From: Henckelia pumila
Taxonomy: Eukaryota; Streptophyta; Magnoliopsida; Lamiales; Gesneriaceae
DNA length: 64,000 nt
NCBI RefSeq assembly: GCF_033568475.1
Contig: NC_133121.1
Location: 135,812,375-135,876,374 of the forward strand
Direction of reading: 5' to 3'
The notes beneath the pieces were generated by a model that worked only from the letters and a program-made list of their open reading frames with translations, did no database searches and was not told the DNA's origin. Positions 10,453 to 20,882 of this stretch are shown here, one piece after another (positions within the stretch are counted from its first letter, which is position 1; the number at the start of each line of letters is the position of its first letter). The position numbers and the translations under genes were made by a program.

Positions 10453-11892
10453 CAGCTCATCACCTTAGTCACGCTCCTTAAGCCCCTGACTTTGGTTCAG
10501 CTCATCACCTTAGTCACGCTTCTTAAGCCTCTGACTTGGGTGCAGCTCATCACCTTAGTCACGCTCCTTGAGCCCCTGACTTGGGTTTAGCTCATCACCT
10601 TAGTCACGCTCCTTGAGCCCCTGACTTGGGTTCAGCTCATCACCTTAGTCACGCTCCTTGAGCCCCTGACTTTGGTTCAGCTCATCACCTTAGTCACGCT
10701 TCTTAAGCCTCTGACTTGGGTGCAGCTCATCACCTTAGTCACGCTCCTTGAGCCCCTGACTTGGGTTTAGCTCATCACCTTAGTCACGCTCCTTGAGCCC
10801 CTGACTTGGGTTCAGCTCATCACCTTAGTCACGCTCCTTGAGCCCCTGACTTTGGTTCAGCTCATCACCTTAGTCACGCTCCTTGAGCCCCTGACTTGGG
10901 TTCAGCTCATCACCTTAGTCACGCTCCTTGAGCCCCTGACTTGGGTTCAGCTCATCACCTTAGTCACGCTCCTTGAGCCCCTGACTTTGGTTCAGCTCAT
11001 CACCTTAGTCACGCTCCTTGAGCCCCTGACTTGGGTTTAGCTCATCACCTTATTCACGATCCTTGAGCCCCTGACTTGGGTTCAGCTCATCACCTTAGTC
11101 ACGCTCCTTGAGCCCCTGACTTTGGTTCAGCTCATCACCTTAGTCACGCTCCTTGAGCCCCTGACTTTGGTTCAGCTCATCACCTTAGTCACGCTCCTTG
11201 AGCCCCTGACTTGGGTTCAGCTCATCACCTTAGTCACGCTCCTTGAGCCCCTAACTTTGGTTCAGCTCATCACCTTAGTCACGCTCCTTGAGCCCCTGAC
11301 TTTGGTTCAGCTCATCACCTTAGTCACGCTTCTTGAGCCTCTGACTTGGGTTCAGCTCATCACCTTAGTCACGCTTCTTAAGCCCCTGACTTGGGTTCAG
11401 CTCATCACCTTAGTCACGCTTCTTAAGCCTCTGACTTGGGTTCAGCTCATCACCTTAGTCACGCTTCTTAAGCCCCTGACTTGGGTTCAGCTCATCACCT
11501 TAGTCACGCTCCTTGAGCCCCTGACTTTGGTTCAGCTCATTACCTTAGTCACGCTCCTTGAGCCCCTGACTTTGGTTCAGCTCATTACCTTAGTCACGCT
11601 TCTTAAGCCCCTGACTTGGGTTCAGCTCATCACCTTAGTCACGTTCCTTGAGCCCCTGACTTGGGTTTAGCTCATCACCTTAGTCACGCTCCTTGAGCCC
11701 CTGACTTGGGTTCAGCTCATCACCTTAGTCACGCCTCTTAGGCCCCTGACTTGGGTTCGGCTCATCACCTTAGTCGCGCTCCTTAAGCCCCTGATTTGGG
11801 TTCAGCTCATCACCTTAGTCACGCTTCTTAAGCCCATGACTTTGGTTCAGCTCATCACCTTAGTCACGCCTCTTAGGCCCCTGACTTTGGTT
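10453..11892 (+). repeat. Tandem array, 32 x 45 bp
   Basis: The unit begins CAGCTCATCACCTTAGTCAC and recurs every 45 bp from 10453 to 11892: 1440 bp, exactly 32 registers, no length change seen. Units differ at a few positions (CTTAAG/CTTGAG, TTTGG/TTGGG). A four-unit block of 180 bp (10498-10677) is repeated exactly at 10678-10857. Because 45 is divisible by three, long spurious ORFs arise here. Confidence 0.95.
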
Positions 11893-12190
11893 CAGCCCTT
11901 TGCCTTAGTCTAGTCACCTCGACCATGATTTTCGGGCGCAGTTCAGTTGCGGGTCACTTCATAGTGGTCTCATGTAGATGAGCTGGCGGTCCAGGAATAT
12001 TGGCTGGGGAGCTCGGGAGCTCGGAAGTCCAATTAGGTAATCTGAGAACACATTTTAGGTCAGGTCGGAAGTTTGGTTCCAGAGGCTCAGCTCGGCTCCG
12101 GCAGCTCAGCTCGGCTCCTACAGTTCAGCTCGGATTCCGAATGTTAGTTTATTTGTAAATCCGTACTGTGCTCTCTCCGGGGAGCTCAGC
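11893..12190 (+). other. Noncoding linker between the two tandem arrays
   Basis: About 300 bp with many AGCTC-type words, including three short repeats of the type AGCTCGGCTCCGGCAGCTC near 12090-12130. No ORF or recognised motif. Confidence 0.5.
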
Positions 12191-12790
12191 TCAGCTCACC
12201 TTCGGGAGTTAGTTAATTTTTAAGTATTCATTTTGCCTCCCTTCAGGAGATCAGCTCAGCTCACCTTCGGGAGTTAGTTAATTTTTAAGTGTCTATTTTG
12301 CCTCCCTTCAGGAGCTCAGCTCAGCTCACCTTCGGGAGTTAGTTAATTTTTAAGCATCTATTTTGCCTCCCTTCAAGAGCTCAGCTCAGCTCACCTTCGG
12401 GAGTTAGTTAATTTTTAAGTATCTATTTTGCCTCCCTTCAAGAGATCAGCTCAGCTCACCTTCGGGAGTTAGTTAATTTTTAAGTATCTATTTTGCCTCC
12501 CTTCAGGAGCTCAGCTCAGCTCACCCTCGGGAGTTGGTTAATTTTTAAGTATTTATCTTGCCTCCCTTTCAGGAGCTCGGCCACCTTAGGGAATTTGGCT
12601 CGGCTACCTAGAGATCAGCTCATCTCAAGGCCTTTCAGGTGTTGTTTTATTTTTAAGTGGTTATTTTACCTCCCCTTAAGGAGATCAGCTCAGCCACCTA
12701 GAGGTAAGCTCAGCTCAATGCCCTTTAGGCATTCGTTTATTTTTAAGTGTTAATTTTGCATCCCTCCAGGGAGCTCGGCTCAGCTCATTT
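12191..12790 (+). repeat. Tandem array, 65-bp unit
   Basis: A unit containing CACCTTCGGGAGTTAGTTAA and TTTTGCCTCCCTTCAGGAG recurs with GAGTT at 12206, 12271, 12336, 12401, 12466 and 12531, a 65-bp period. Two or three decayed units continue to about 12790. It sits just beyond the 3' end of the antisense ORF. Confidence 0.9.
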
Positions 12791-12880
12791 TAAGGTGTTA
12801 GTAATCGCAACTCAAATTGTGATAACCTAAAATAATAATAATAGAACTGAGTTTGCATAATCTGACAAAAATTTAAATGT

Positions 12881-14952
12881 TTACATCTCCAAAAACCCTA
12901 AATTAACTCTCATTCTCTCCCTCGCCCTCATCCTCACCCTGTTCATCTGCGCCCCCATCCTCTTTTGCTGCCTCTGCTGAGGTAAGGAGAGGGCAAACCC
13001 GTCTAGGTCCAGGAAGTCCACAGGGGTCCCTTCAGGAGGATAGCCTGCCGCCCTGAACTGCTGAGTGCAGCCGTCGAACCCTTTGGCCAGATAACCATAG
13101 TCTTGAGCAGCCACCTCGTCCATATACTCATCAGACTTCAAGAATGCCTCCTTGAAGCCTTCAGCTCCCTTGGAAAGCTCAGCTCGGGAATCTTCCAGTT
13201 CTTGAAGGGCCTGAGCAAGTTGATCATGGGACCCCTTGAGTTCGCCCCGAAGATTCTCTTTCTGCACCTCGGAAACCCGGAGGTCATTTTGATGCTTCAG
13301 CCGCTCAGTTTGGAAGCCCATCCTCATTTCCTCCATCTGGGCTCGGAGATTGGCTACCTCCTTCTCATAACCAAGCTTCGCCTCCTCCGCTAACTAGCTA
13401 AGCTCAGCAAAATGAGCTTCATAACCTCGGGCATCCTTAGAAAGTTGCTTTCGAGTCATGGAAGCTCGGAGGGACATCTCGGCGTTCAGGACATCAGCCT
13501 AGGAAAGGAAAAGAACAATTAAAAGAGAATGCAAAAGAAGAACATAAAGTACTGAACAAAGGAAGGTTACCTCAGCTGAGGCAGTGTTAGAAAGTTGCAT
13601 CAGCTCAGCCCATCCAAGGCTTTTCACATAATCGGCATCAGCCTGGGAAATCATATCCCGGAGGACTGACCCAGCCGTGGGAGTAGGCCCGACCCCCACA
13701 ATGCGCAGGGCATCGTGGTACATTTCGAAGAAATTGGTCCTGCACCGGACCACGAGAGTCTGAGGCTTCTCCGCCCTGAACTGACGAAGGGGCGCCACCT
13801 CCGAAATAGATGACTTCCCGGAGTCCAGCTCCACTACCTCCGGGTGAGGGCTTGACGGTGCCCGCCTTTTGGAGCCTTTGGACGGGGTGGCAGAAGGCTC
13901 CGGCTTGTTGGTGGCCCGTGGTGAAGGGGCTTTAGATTTGGCTGAGCTCCCTGCAGCTCGGCTCCCTGATGGGGCAGTTGTTTTCTTCTTCTCTAACATT
14001 CTCCTCATTGCTGAGTCCATAACCCTTTTTTCTGCACGAGACATAGGGAAGGTCAGAACAAGAAATGAGATAGCATAATATTAGTAAAGCGGAGCACGGG
14101 CGGGGGAAGGGCCGTACCTAAGTTTCCTCGAACGGAAACATCTGCCGAGCTGAGCCCATGGTGGCAGAGCAGGTCCTCTGCCAAAAGGGCAGAGACATCA
14201 AAGCACCTTCCCCCTATAGCCCTTTGGGCTCCAGTAAACAATTCCCCTTGACGAAAGCCCAGGGTGGGAACAGGTAGGAGGGGGAGAACATCCCTCCAGG
14301 CAGAACATATGTCCCAATCGTCGGAGGGACATACAAAAAAAAAGGCATTTTTCCAATTTTTATTGGAGCTGGGAGAACCCTTAAAAAATTTACAGTTGGG
14401 TCGGTAGGAAAAATAAAAGGGACCCTCCTCAGAACGTTTGGGCAGCAGGAAGTTACAAATGGTAAAACAGTTAACTTCAAAGCCTAGAGTCCTAAAAAGA
14501 ACTACAAAACTACAAAGAGTTCGGAAAGAGTTGGGGGTGAACTGTCCTAGGTGAAGCTCATAGTATCGGCTGAGCTGTTGGAAAAGTAAGGGGAGGGGAA
14601 ATCTAAGACCTGCCTCCAGCTGATCTAAATAAAAAGTATAAAATCCTGGAGGAGGGTGGTTAGCTCGGTCTGTGGGGTCAGGAATGACAAACTTGTAATT
14701 TTTAGGGGCGTGGGATAGAGCTCTTATCTTCTCCTCATCCGAAGCATCCAGTTCGGAGGGGTATTGCTCATACCACGGCACCACAAGGGCTTCAGGGTCG
14801 TAGCCCAGGTCATCATCCTGAGCAGGGGATGATGCGAAAGCAGGATCCTGGCCTGTAGGGTCTCCTGCAGTAAGAGTGAGGGAATCAAATCGATCCACCT
14901 CAGCAAATACTTCGTCTGAGCTTCCAGAATAAGCTCGGGAAGAAGTAGCCAT
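12881..14952 (-). CDS. Antisense ORF of the retrotransposon, three exons, one internal stop
   Basis: Exons 14952-14118, 14031-13571 and 13498-12881 join in frame with GT...AG borders. Exon 1 (about 278 codons) starts MATSSRAYSGSSDEVF and contains FPLPLLFQQLSRYYELHLGQ and SFRTLCSFVVLFRTLGFEV. These resemble the Pfam family named putative gypsy-type transposon (Transposase_28), which is common in extra ORFs of plant Tat elements. Exon 2 is basic and Ser/Pro-rich. Exon 3 is a predicted coiled coil (LKHQNDLRVSEVQKENLRGE). A TAG at 13394-13396, codon 35 of exon 3, interrupts the coiled coil, so this copy may make only a truncated protein of about 465 residues. It is transcribed against gag-pol and has a TATA box upstream at 15096-15106. 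Its function is unknown; antisense ORFs in this position are documented in Tat-branch elements. Confidence 0.75.
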
Positions 14953-15095
14953 GATGAGTGTTTACTTACTTAGGGAGCTCGGAAACTTTGAGAAGGGAAG
15001 AAAAGCAAAGGAGCTCGGAAGAAAAGAAAGGAATTCAAGAGAGAATTCACAAAAACAAGAGACGGAGAAAGTAAAAATGAAATTTTTACAATGAG

Positions 15096-15106
15096 GCCTA
15101 TTTATA
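15096..15106 (-). promoter_or_regulatory. TATA box for the antisense ORF
   Basis: Read on the minus strand this is TATAAATAGGC, a textbook plant TATA box. It lies about 145-155 bp before the antisense ATG at 14952, leaving a leader of roughly 115 nt. Confidence 0.6.
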
Positions 15107-15304
15107 AAAAGTTCGGATCAATCCAGGTCGTTGATCTTGGGACAGGTGGATGGTTCAGATCGAGTAGAATTCAAAAAATTACCGTTACATAGTACTTGCC
15201 GGAATGACAGCTGGGCTCGGTGAGGCACCTTAGCTCGGCATCCACTTAGGGTCATCTCAACATAAAAACGAATTTCGAGTCTTTGACCTCAATTCGACTT
15301 TTAT

Positions 15305-15316
15305 GGGAGGGACTTG
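15305..15316 (+). other. Polypurine tract
   Basis: GGGAGGGACTTG ends exactly at the 3' LTR border, where plus-strand priming is expected. Confidence 0.65.
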
Positions 15317-16114
15317 TGATACCCCGATGAGGAAATTACCTCAGCTCAAAGACGATCCTAAGATAAAGATCAACCCTTAGATAGACAGGATGGTCCACGA
15401 GGTAGGCTCGGGAGATCCGTCAAGCTCCTCCACCACCATCACCCAGCTCGGGAGCTCAGTCAAGCTCCTCCACACCATCATCCAGTTCGGCTCGGGAGCT
15501 CGGGAGCTCAGGACCTCCTTCAAACTCTTCCACCATCATCTCCATCTTAGGTTTGGAGCTCTGGAATTCATCTCAGCCCCGATGTCAGTAGGGAGTTAGC
15601 TCGGTAGAGGGGTTGGACAACCTTGATGAGCTAGCTAAGATGTTAGGATCAGTGCTCGGGTTGAGTTCAGGGGTTCAGCAATAGATCACTCATCCTTTTT
15701 CCATATGACCCCACGTAGTATAGCGTCCTCATGATAACAGTTCAGCTCAGATTAAATGTTTGTTATTTCCTTTGTCAGACAAGATTCGGGCGAGATCTCA
15801 GCCTAAATATTCGGGATTGTGATCCCGGGATTCGCGGATTCTTGATAAAGAAGGTAGGCGTTAAATCCGGAGCTCTCTCCTATAAATACCAGGTTCATTT
15901 TCATTATTTGGATCCTAATTCTTCACTCATGGGCACACACCACTCTCTATATTTTCGCTATCCTAGCATCTGACTTGAGCGTCGGAGGGAATACGCCGGA
16001 ACACCTTCCGGCCCCTCTTAACATTCTTGTTAGTGGTTTCAGGTCAGCAGCAGTTCATCTCTTATTTGGAGGAGTTTCTTCAGCTCGTCCAAGGAGATCA
16101 CTTTATTGAGGTAT

Positions 16115-16118
<4 letters not shown>
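15317..16118 (+). repeat. 3' LTR
   Basis: 802 bp, the partner of 4748-5549, with the same ends and a conserved TATAAATA at 15881-15888. It is followed at once by TATAT and the rest of the TA microsatellite. Confidence 0.95.
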
Positions 16119-16159
<41 letters not shown>

Positions 16160-16322
16160 ATTAATATATGTGTGGAATTGGATAATGGTGTCATACAATT
16201 GGATAAATCCAACCAAGATTTAAAAATATGTATTTTTTTAATTTATATATACTTCTATTTAATATCATACAATATTATTTTATCCAAATATATTAATTTA
16301 TAATAATTATGTTATATCTATA
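16119..16322. other. Right half of the split TA microsatellite and AT-rich flank
   Basis: (TA)n from 16119 to about 16153, then AT-rich DNA without a gene. Confidence 0.7.
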
Positions 16323-17681
16323 TCTCTATACTATTCTTAAAAGCAGAATAAGTTGAAATGAGCCTGTTTTTTGCCCGTATCCAGTCAAGAACAAAAACAC
16401 GCGTCTCATAGGCAGTGAAAAACAACACACGCGTCTCACATATTTTCTCTTCACAGCTGTAAACAAAAATGTGTCTAATAATGATTGGGTAGGGAATTTT
16501 GGTGATGACCGGCTATCTGCTATGCCTCTTCATTTCTTCACTTATACCGATTTGTTTCCTCACATGCTCTTTGGCTTCTGGATGTGCGTCTTTTTGTGCT
16601 CTCGTCTTTGGAACGATTTTCCTTTGTTCTGATTCTGGTATTGTCGTTTTGCTTCCCAAGTTTGTTATGCGTTTATATTGATTCTTGTTGTTTGAAAGCG
16701 TTCGTTTTTTCCTTGTAGATTGTTACGATCGTGCAGACCTTTTGTGTGCTGTACCAGGAGTATATCATCATCTTCTTTATAGATCTGTTTGGAGGAGAAA
16801 AAACCGTACGGAATTCTTCTCGTTTTTTAAATTGTGGTTCTGTGGACATAGATTTCCCTTATTGCTGATCAGATCTGATTTTTTCACATGATGTCGATGC
16901 ATATATTCCGTTTTGGCTTAGTTTTGCTTTTTTGTATGGGAAAAAGTAATTAAAGTGTGCTCAGTTTTTAGATCCGAGTTTTCGTTTCACCGTCTTCTTC
17001 GTTCTACTTTGTTTTCATATGATGTACATAGATCTGGCTGTTCTCATAACTTCTCTGCTCTTTTTGTTTTTCTCGAAACGTTGTGAAAAACATCTATTTC
17101 TTAGATCTGAATTTTGTGTTGTTTATAAGTTGACTTTTTTGCTCTTTTGTTTTTTACCACACGCTGTGAAATGCATCTGCTTTCTTAGATCTGAATTTTT
17201 AGTTGTTTACAGTTTCGTTTGAATTTTTAAAGTTTAACTTATACACCCTGAGCCAATGTTATATCTAAAAAAATAATATGGTCTCTCGATTCCTTCTTTT
17301 TTGTTTTTTAAAATTGTTGTTACTTTTTTTTTTTTTTAAATACGCATAAAATAAATCTTGATGTCTCATAAATTATAAACGACATATGTCGCACGTAGAA
17401 ATTTCTTTTTGCAGTCAACGAAGTATATTATACATTAACTATTTATTTTTTTGAATCATGCAAGGAACCCTAACGTTATTTCTAAACATATATGCATTAA
17501 TATTTTTAGTGCTTTAGACATTAAATCTATTTAAAAAACTATATTTTAACTACATTAATTACAAATGTTAATTATTTTTGAATGATAAGTTTTCAGTATG
17601 GTAACGTATCCCAATGACATATATATAATTTTAGTTTTACGAAACAGTGATAAAATGGTGGACGTACGTTACATAAAAAGA

Positions 17682-18003
17682 ATAAATTACATAAGCACTA
17701 TTTATTTCAAAAATCACAGTAACCAACTCCATATATTTTCCTACATTACAGTCTAACTATTAAATTATACATATTTCACATGGAACTATGTCTTACACTC
17801 AAAAACAACTACTTTGCTGTTTACAAACTTCACACATTACTCATATATAAATTACATAAGCACTATTTATTTCAAAAATCACAGTCTAACCAACTCCATA
17901 TATGCAGTCTAACTATTAAATTATACATATTTTACATGGAACCATGTCTTACACTCAAAAACAACTACTTTGCTGTTTACAAACTTCACACATTACTCAT
18001 ATA
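17682..18003 (+). repeat. Tandem duplication, 165-bp period
   Basis: 17682-17846 and 17847-18003 both start ATAAATTACATAAGCAC and end CACATTACTCATAT. They differ by a few substitutions and one small indel. Confidence 0.85.
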
Positions 18004-18769
18004 ATTAACACCTACCTCTGTCTCAATACTAACTGCATATTCTAGCAAAAGTGAAAGTTTAGACTCCATACTGAGCACCATTCGTAAGATGAAAGCCACA
18101 CTGTGTTTGAGAAAAATCTTTTGATCATTTCCTCGACTTTCTTCTGGAATAAATAGTTGTACTGACATTGGCCAACAGTCATCACAAGTACAGTAGATTT
18201 CGTAATCCATTGTATTTCATGTGTACAATAGACTTGTTCTTACTAAAAGGAGAAAAACAGAAATATAACACAGTGATTTATTTTTAATCTGAAATTAACT
18301 AACTCTGTAGATATATATAAGATAAATTCTATTGTACGAAAACAGTTCTTATCTAATACATAACATAGAATGAGTCATAACTAATTTACGACAAATGTTG
18401 TGATATGTATCATAGCTACAAGAGTCAACAGTGACTATTGACAAATGTTGCTTCATAATTTTTAAATTATAAATACAAAACCTTAGTCATCATGTCAGTA
18501 AGTAATTTTTTGCCACGTGCAACGCAACGATATGAAAAATCAAACAAGCAATATCCATGCTTAAGTAAAATAATTACTGACATATAACATTGTAATAATT
18601 GACTACTCATTCTTAAATTGTTTACAAAATTGATATAATCATTTATATATATTTAAAAGGTTTTACTGTTCAGCATTCTTCAGGTAACGACAATTGTAAC
18701 AATTTTTTGAATCTCACATAACTTATATTAAATCTCAGCTTTTATAATAAGTTAAAAAAACATATAAAT

Positions 18770-19158
18770 AGAAATATTGTGTGAAAACTACAAATAATTT
18801 CAGAAGCTAATTGTTAAATTTTTTTTTTTTACTGTTACAGAATTAAATGCACCTAATGTGTGCTACTGTTTTTAATATAATTGAGATTCTAAATACATTA
18901 ACTTTCTCTTCCAATGCATTCATTATACACTGCATTTACTGGCAGTCAAAAAATCTAAATACAAATATTGTGTTAAAACTACAAATAATTTCACAATCTG
19001 ATTGTTAAGAATTTGTGTGTTTACTGTTATGCAAAATTTAATGCACCTAATGTATGCTACTGTTTTTAATATAATTGAGATCCTAAATACATCAGCCTCC
19101 TATTTTAATGCCATCATTATTTTTAATGCCATCATTATACATTACATTTACTGGCAGG
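18770..19158 (+). repeat. Tandem duplication, about 192-bp period
   Basis: Two diverged copies (about 18770-18946 and 18962-19158) share AACTACAAATAATTTCA, GCTACTGTTTTTAATATAAT and TTTACTGGCAG. The second carries an extra internal repeat of TTTTAATGCCATCATTA. Confidence 0.75.
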
Positions 19159-20882
19159 TTCTATTGACAAATATGTTTCGCTCTTCAACGCAATCATCAC
19201 ATAGGTGAATCTACATTAAAATATTATTATTCTTAACTGCTATATATTTGTTTCGTTCTATGTTATTACTCTTTTAAATTTCACTTAATACATACTGATT
19301 CGTACATTCACGTTTTTCTGCGTAAGTCTGTTTTCATGTAATAATATATTTATAAATATAAAAAAACTTTTATTTTACTCTTCTAAAAGTCTATTATCAT
19401 GTGTCTTCCAACAGTACTTATAAATATTTAGGTTTTCTATTTTACTTGTTACATTTTTTACCTTAGTTAAACAACTTTTGAAAACTCAAACTTATTTATG
19501 TATGACATATTGCCCTATTTAAATGGCCAGTTTTTATCCGGTTGCAAGTTACGAAAAATACAAGTGTTCCTTTTTTGTGTTCCACCTTCTAACCAAATCA
19601 AACGTGTTCACAACAGAGTGGTGAGGGATTCGGTGGTGACCCTTTTTGTGCTCCTTTTTCTTTTTGGTCAAATAAATGTGTCTTCTCCTTTTCTTTTCTA
19701 ACTTTCTGCCTCTTTTGCCTTCTTTCTCTGTTGTTGTTTCATCTTCCGATCCATCGGGTTCAATCTGGTTAGGATTTTAGAGCTTCTTACAGGTTCGTTG
19801 TCGTCATCTCAGATCTAGATTTTTAAATTAAGAATAGCAGTATAAATTAAATACAAGAATACCAAATTCTATTCAAAATTTCAAATCATGGTCGCTATAT
19901 TGGCAGTTACATGAGACTTCTTCAAATCAAATTTACTTCAATGAATTTCATTTTATACAGTATTGGGAAAATGACAATAATCATTATTTATATCATGTTT
20001 ACATCATAAACAAAATTTCATCTCATTATCAACAGTACATGTAATTGCTTGCACGAACACTTTTTTCTTACTATACATAAAGAAACAAACTTGTAGATAT
20101 TATATTTACGTATTTTAATAAAATTATGCAGATACTTGTGCATTCACAATTTGCTGAAGTTGGCGCATATTGAGGAGAAAAGAACTGGTGTAAATGATTA
20201 TGTCTAGCAGAAAAAAAAACTGGTGTGAATTACTTGATGGTGGCTAAAAGAGATGTAATTAGATTTTCTTTTGGGTTTTTCTTTCGTTTTTTGTTTTTGC
20301 TTCCACATCCTGTACAATGTCACCGATGTTCTTAGATCTACATTTTGTTTCGTCTATAATCTATGTTCTTAGATTTGTGCTTGATTTGCTTACACTGAAA
20401 AAATTGATGTATGTACCAAGTTTATTTATCTCGTGTTTTCTCTCTTGTTTACTTCAAAATTCTATGCGTTAGAACCCTTGCGTACTTTTTAGTGTTATGT
20501 CTTTGGTCTCTTCATATTCTCATGTTTTCTACAGTTCTCTATGATGTTCTCTATGAATTTTTTTTAACTACGGCTATCTCATGGATACATTTATTTTCAA
20601 CTATTATAACTCAGTAAGTAGTGAAAGAATGTTCATTACCTTCACACTATTTTTTATGGTTTATAAAAGCAAGTATATATTTAATTTAGTATTACAAGAT
20701 TTGGTAAACATATATATAGAATAGAATATGGTGTGTATGTGTTCAATTCGATAAAATCTCATTTTTGATTGTACACATTGCATGCACATATACATTCTCA
20801 TAACAAAATAGTAGATAGATAGTCATTTATTAATCCATAAACCTGGGTAAACACCTCAACATTTGAGGTGTTCATAACCTAG

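Larger units (their letters stand above)
14953..15316 (-). other. Upstream leader of the antisense ORF and 3' end of the element interior
   Basis: 364 bp hold the presumed 5' leader and promoter of the antisense ORF, with the polypurine tract at the right border. No other ORF was seen. Confidence 0.6.
4748..16118 (+). mobile_element. Ty3/gypsy LTR retrotransposon, Tat-like clade, complete but defective (11.37 kb)
   Basis: Two 802-bp LTRs (4748-5549 and 15317-16118) begin TGATACCCC and end GTATATCA. Between them, in order, are a primer-binding site, gag, protease/RT/RNase H, a second RNase H, integrase, a long 3' noncoding region with tandem arrays, an antisense ORF and a purine-rich tract. 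A second RNase H before integrase and an extra ORF between pol and the 3' LTR are known traits of the Tat/Ogre/Retand branch of plant Ty3/gypsy elements. Both flanks read TATAT, consistent with a 5-bp target duplication but uninformative because the site is a TA repeat. By eye the LTRs differ at about 16 of 802 positions (2%), which suggests a fairly recent insertion. The coding part is broken: a gag-pol frame offset, an apparent deletion between protease and RT, a TGA in pol and a lost integrase cysteine. Confidence 0.95.
16323..20882 (+). mobile_element. Candidate non-autonomous Helitron (4.56 kb)
   Basis: The left end is A|TCTCTATACTATTCTTAA (TC at 16323). The right end is a hairpin with perfect 10-bp arms AACACCTCAA/TTGAGGTGTT and a 3-nt loop, then TCATAAC and CTAG|T (CTAG at 20879-20882). 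A 5' TC, a subterminal hairpin, a CTRR end and insertion between A and T are the defining Helitron features. No Rep/helicase ORF is present, so it would be non-autonomous. The interior is AT-rich, with runs resembling leader or intron sequence (recurrent TTCTTAGATCT near 17100, 17185 and 20331) and two internal tandem duplications. The pairing of these two ends is inferred; other copies would be needed to prove the borders. Confidence 0.5.

Noticed and set aside
10852-11670. Long ORFs of a repeating VQLITLVTLLEPLTW pattern
   Set aside because: They arise because the 45-bp repeat is a multiple of three; no start context, no family match, and stops appear wherever a unit has GGTTTAG.
10453-11892. 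CRISPR-like regular array
   Set aside because: Units are contiguous with no variable spacers, and the sequence is eukaryotic retrotransposon DNA.
17986-18210. Minus-strand 74-codon ORF inside the Helitron candidate
   Set aside because: Too short, overlaps a tandem duplication, no recognisable domain; not supported as a captured gene.
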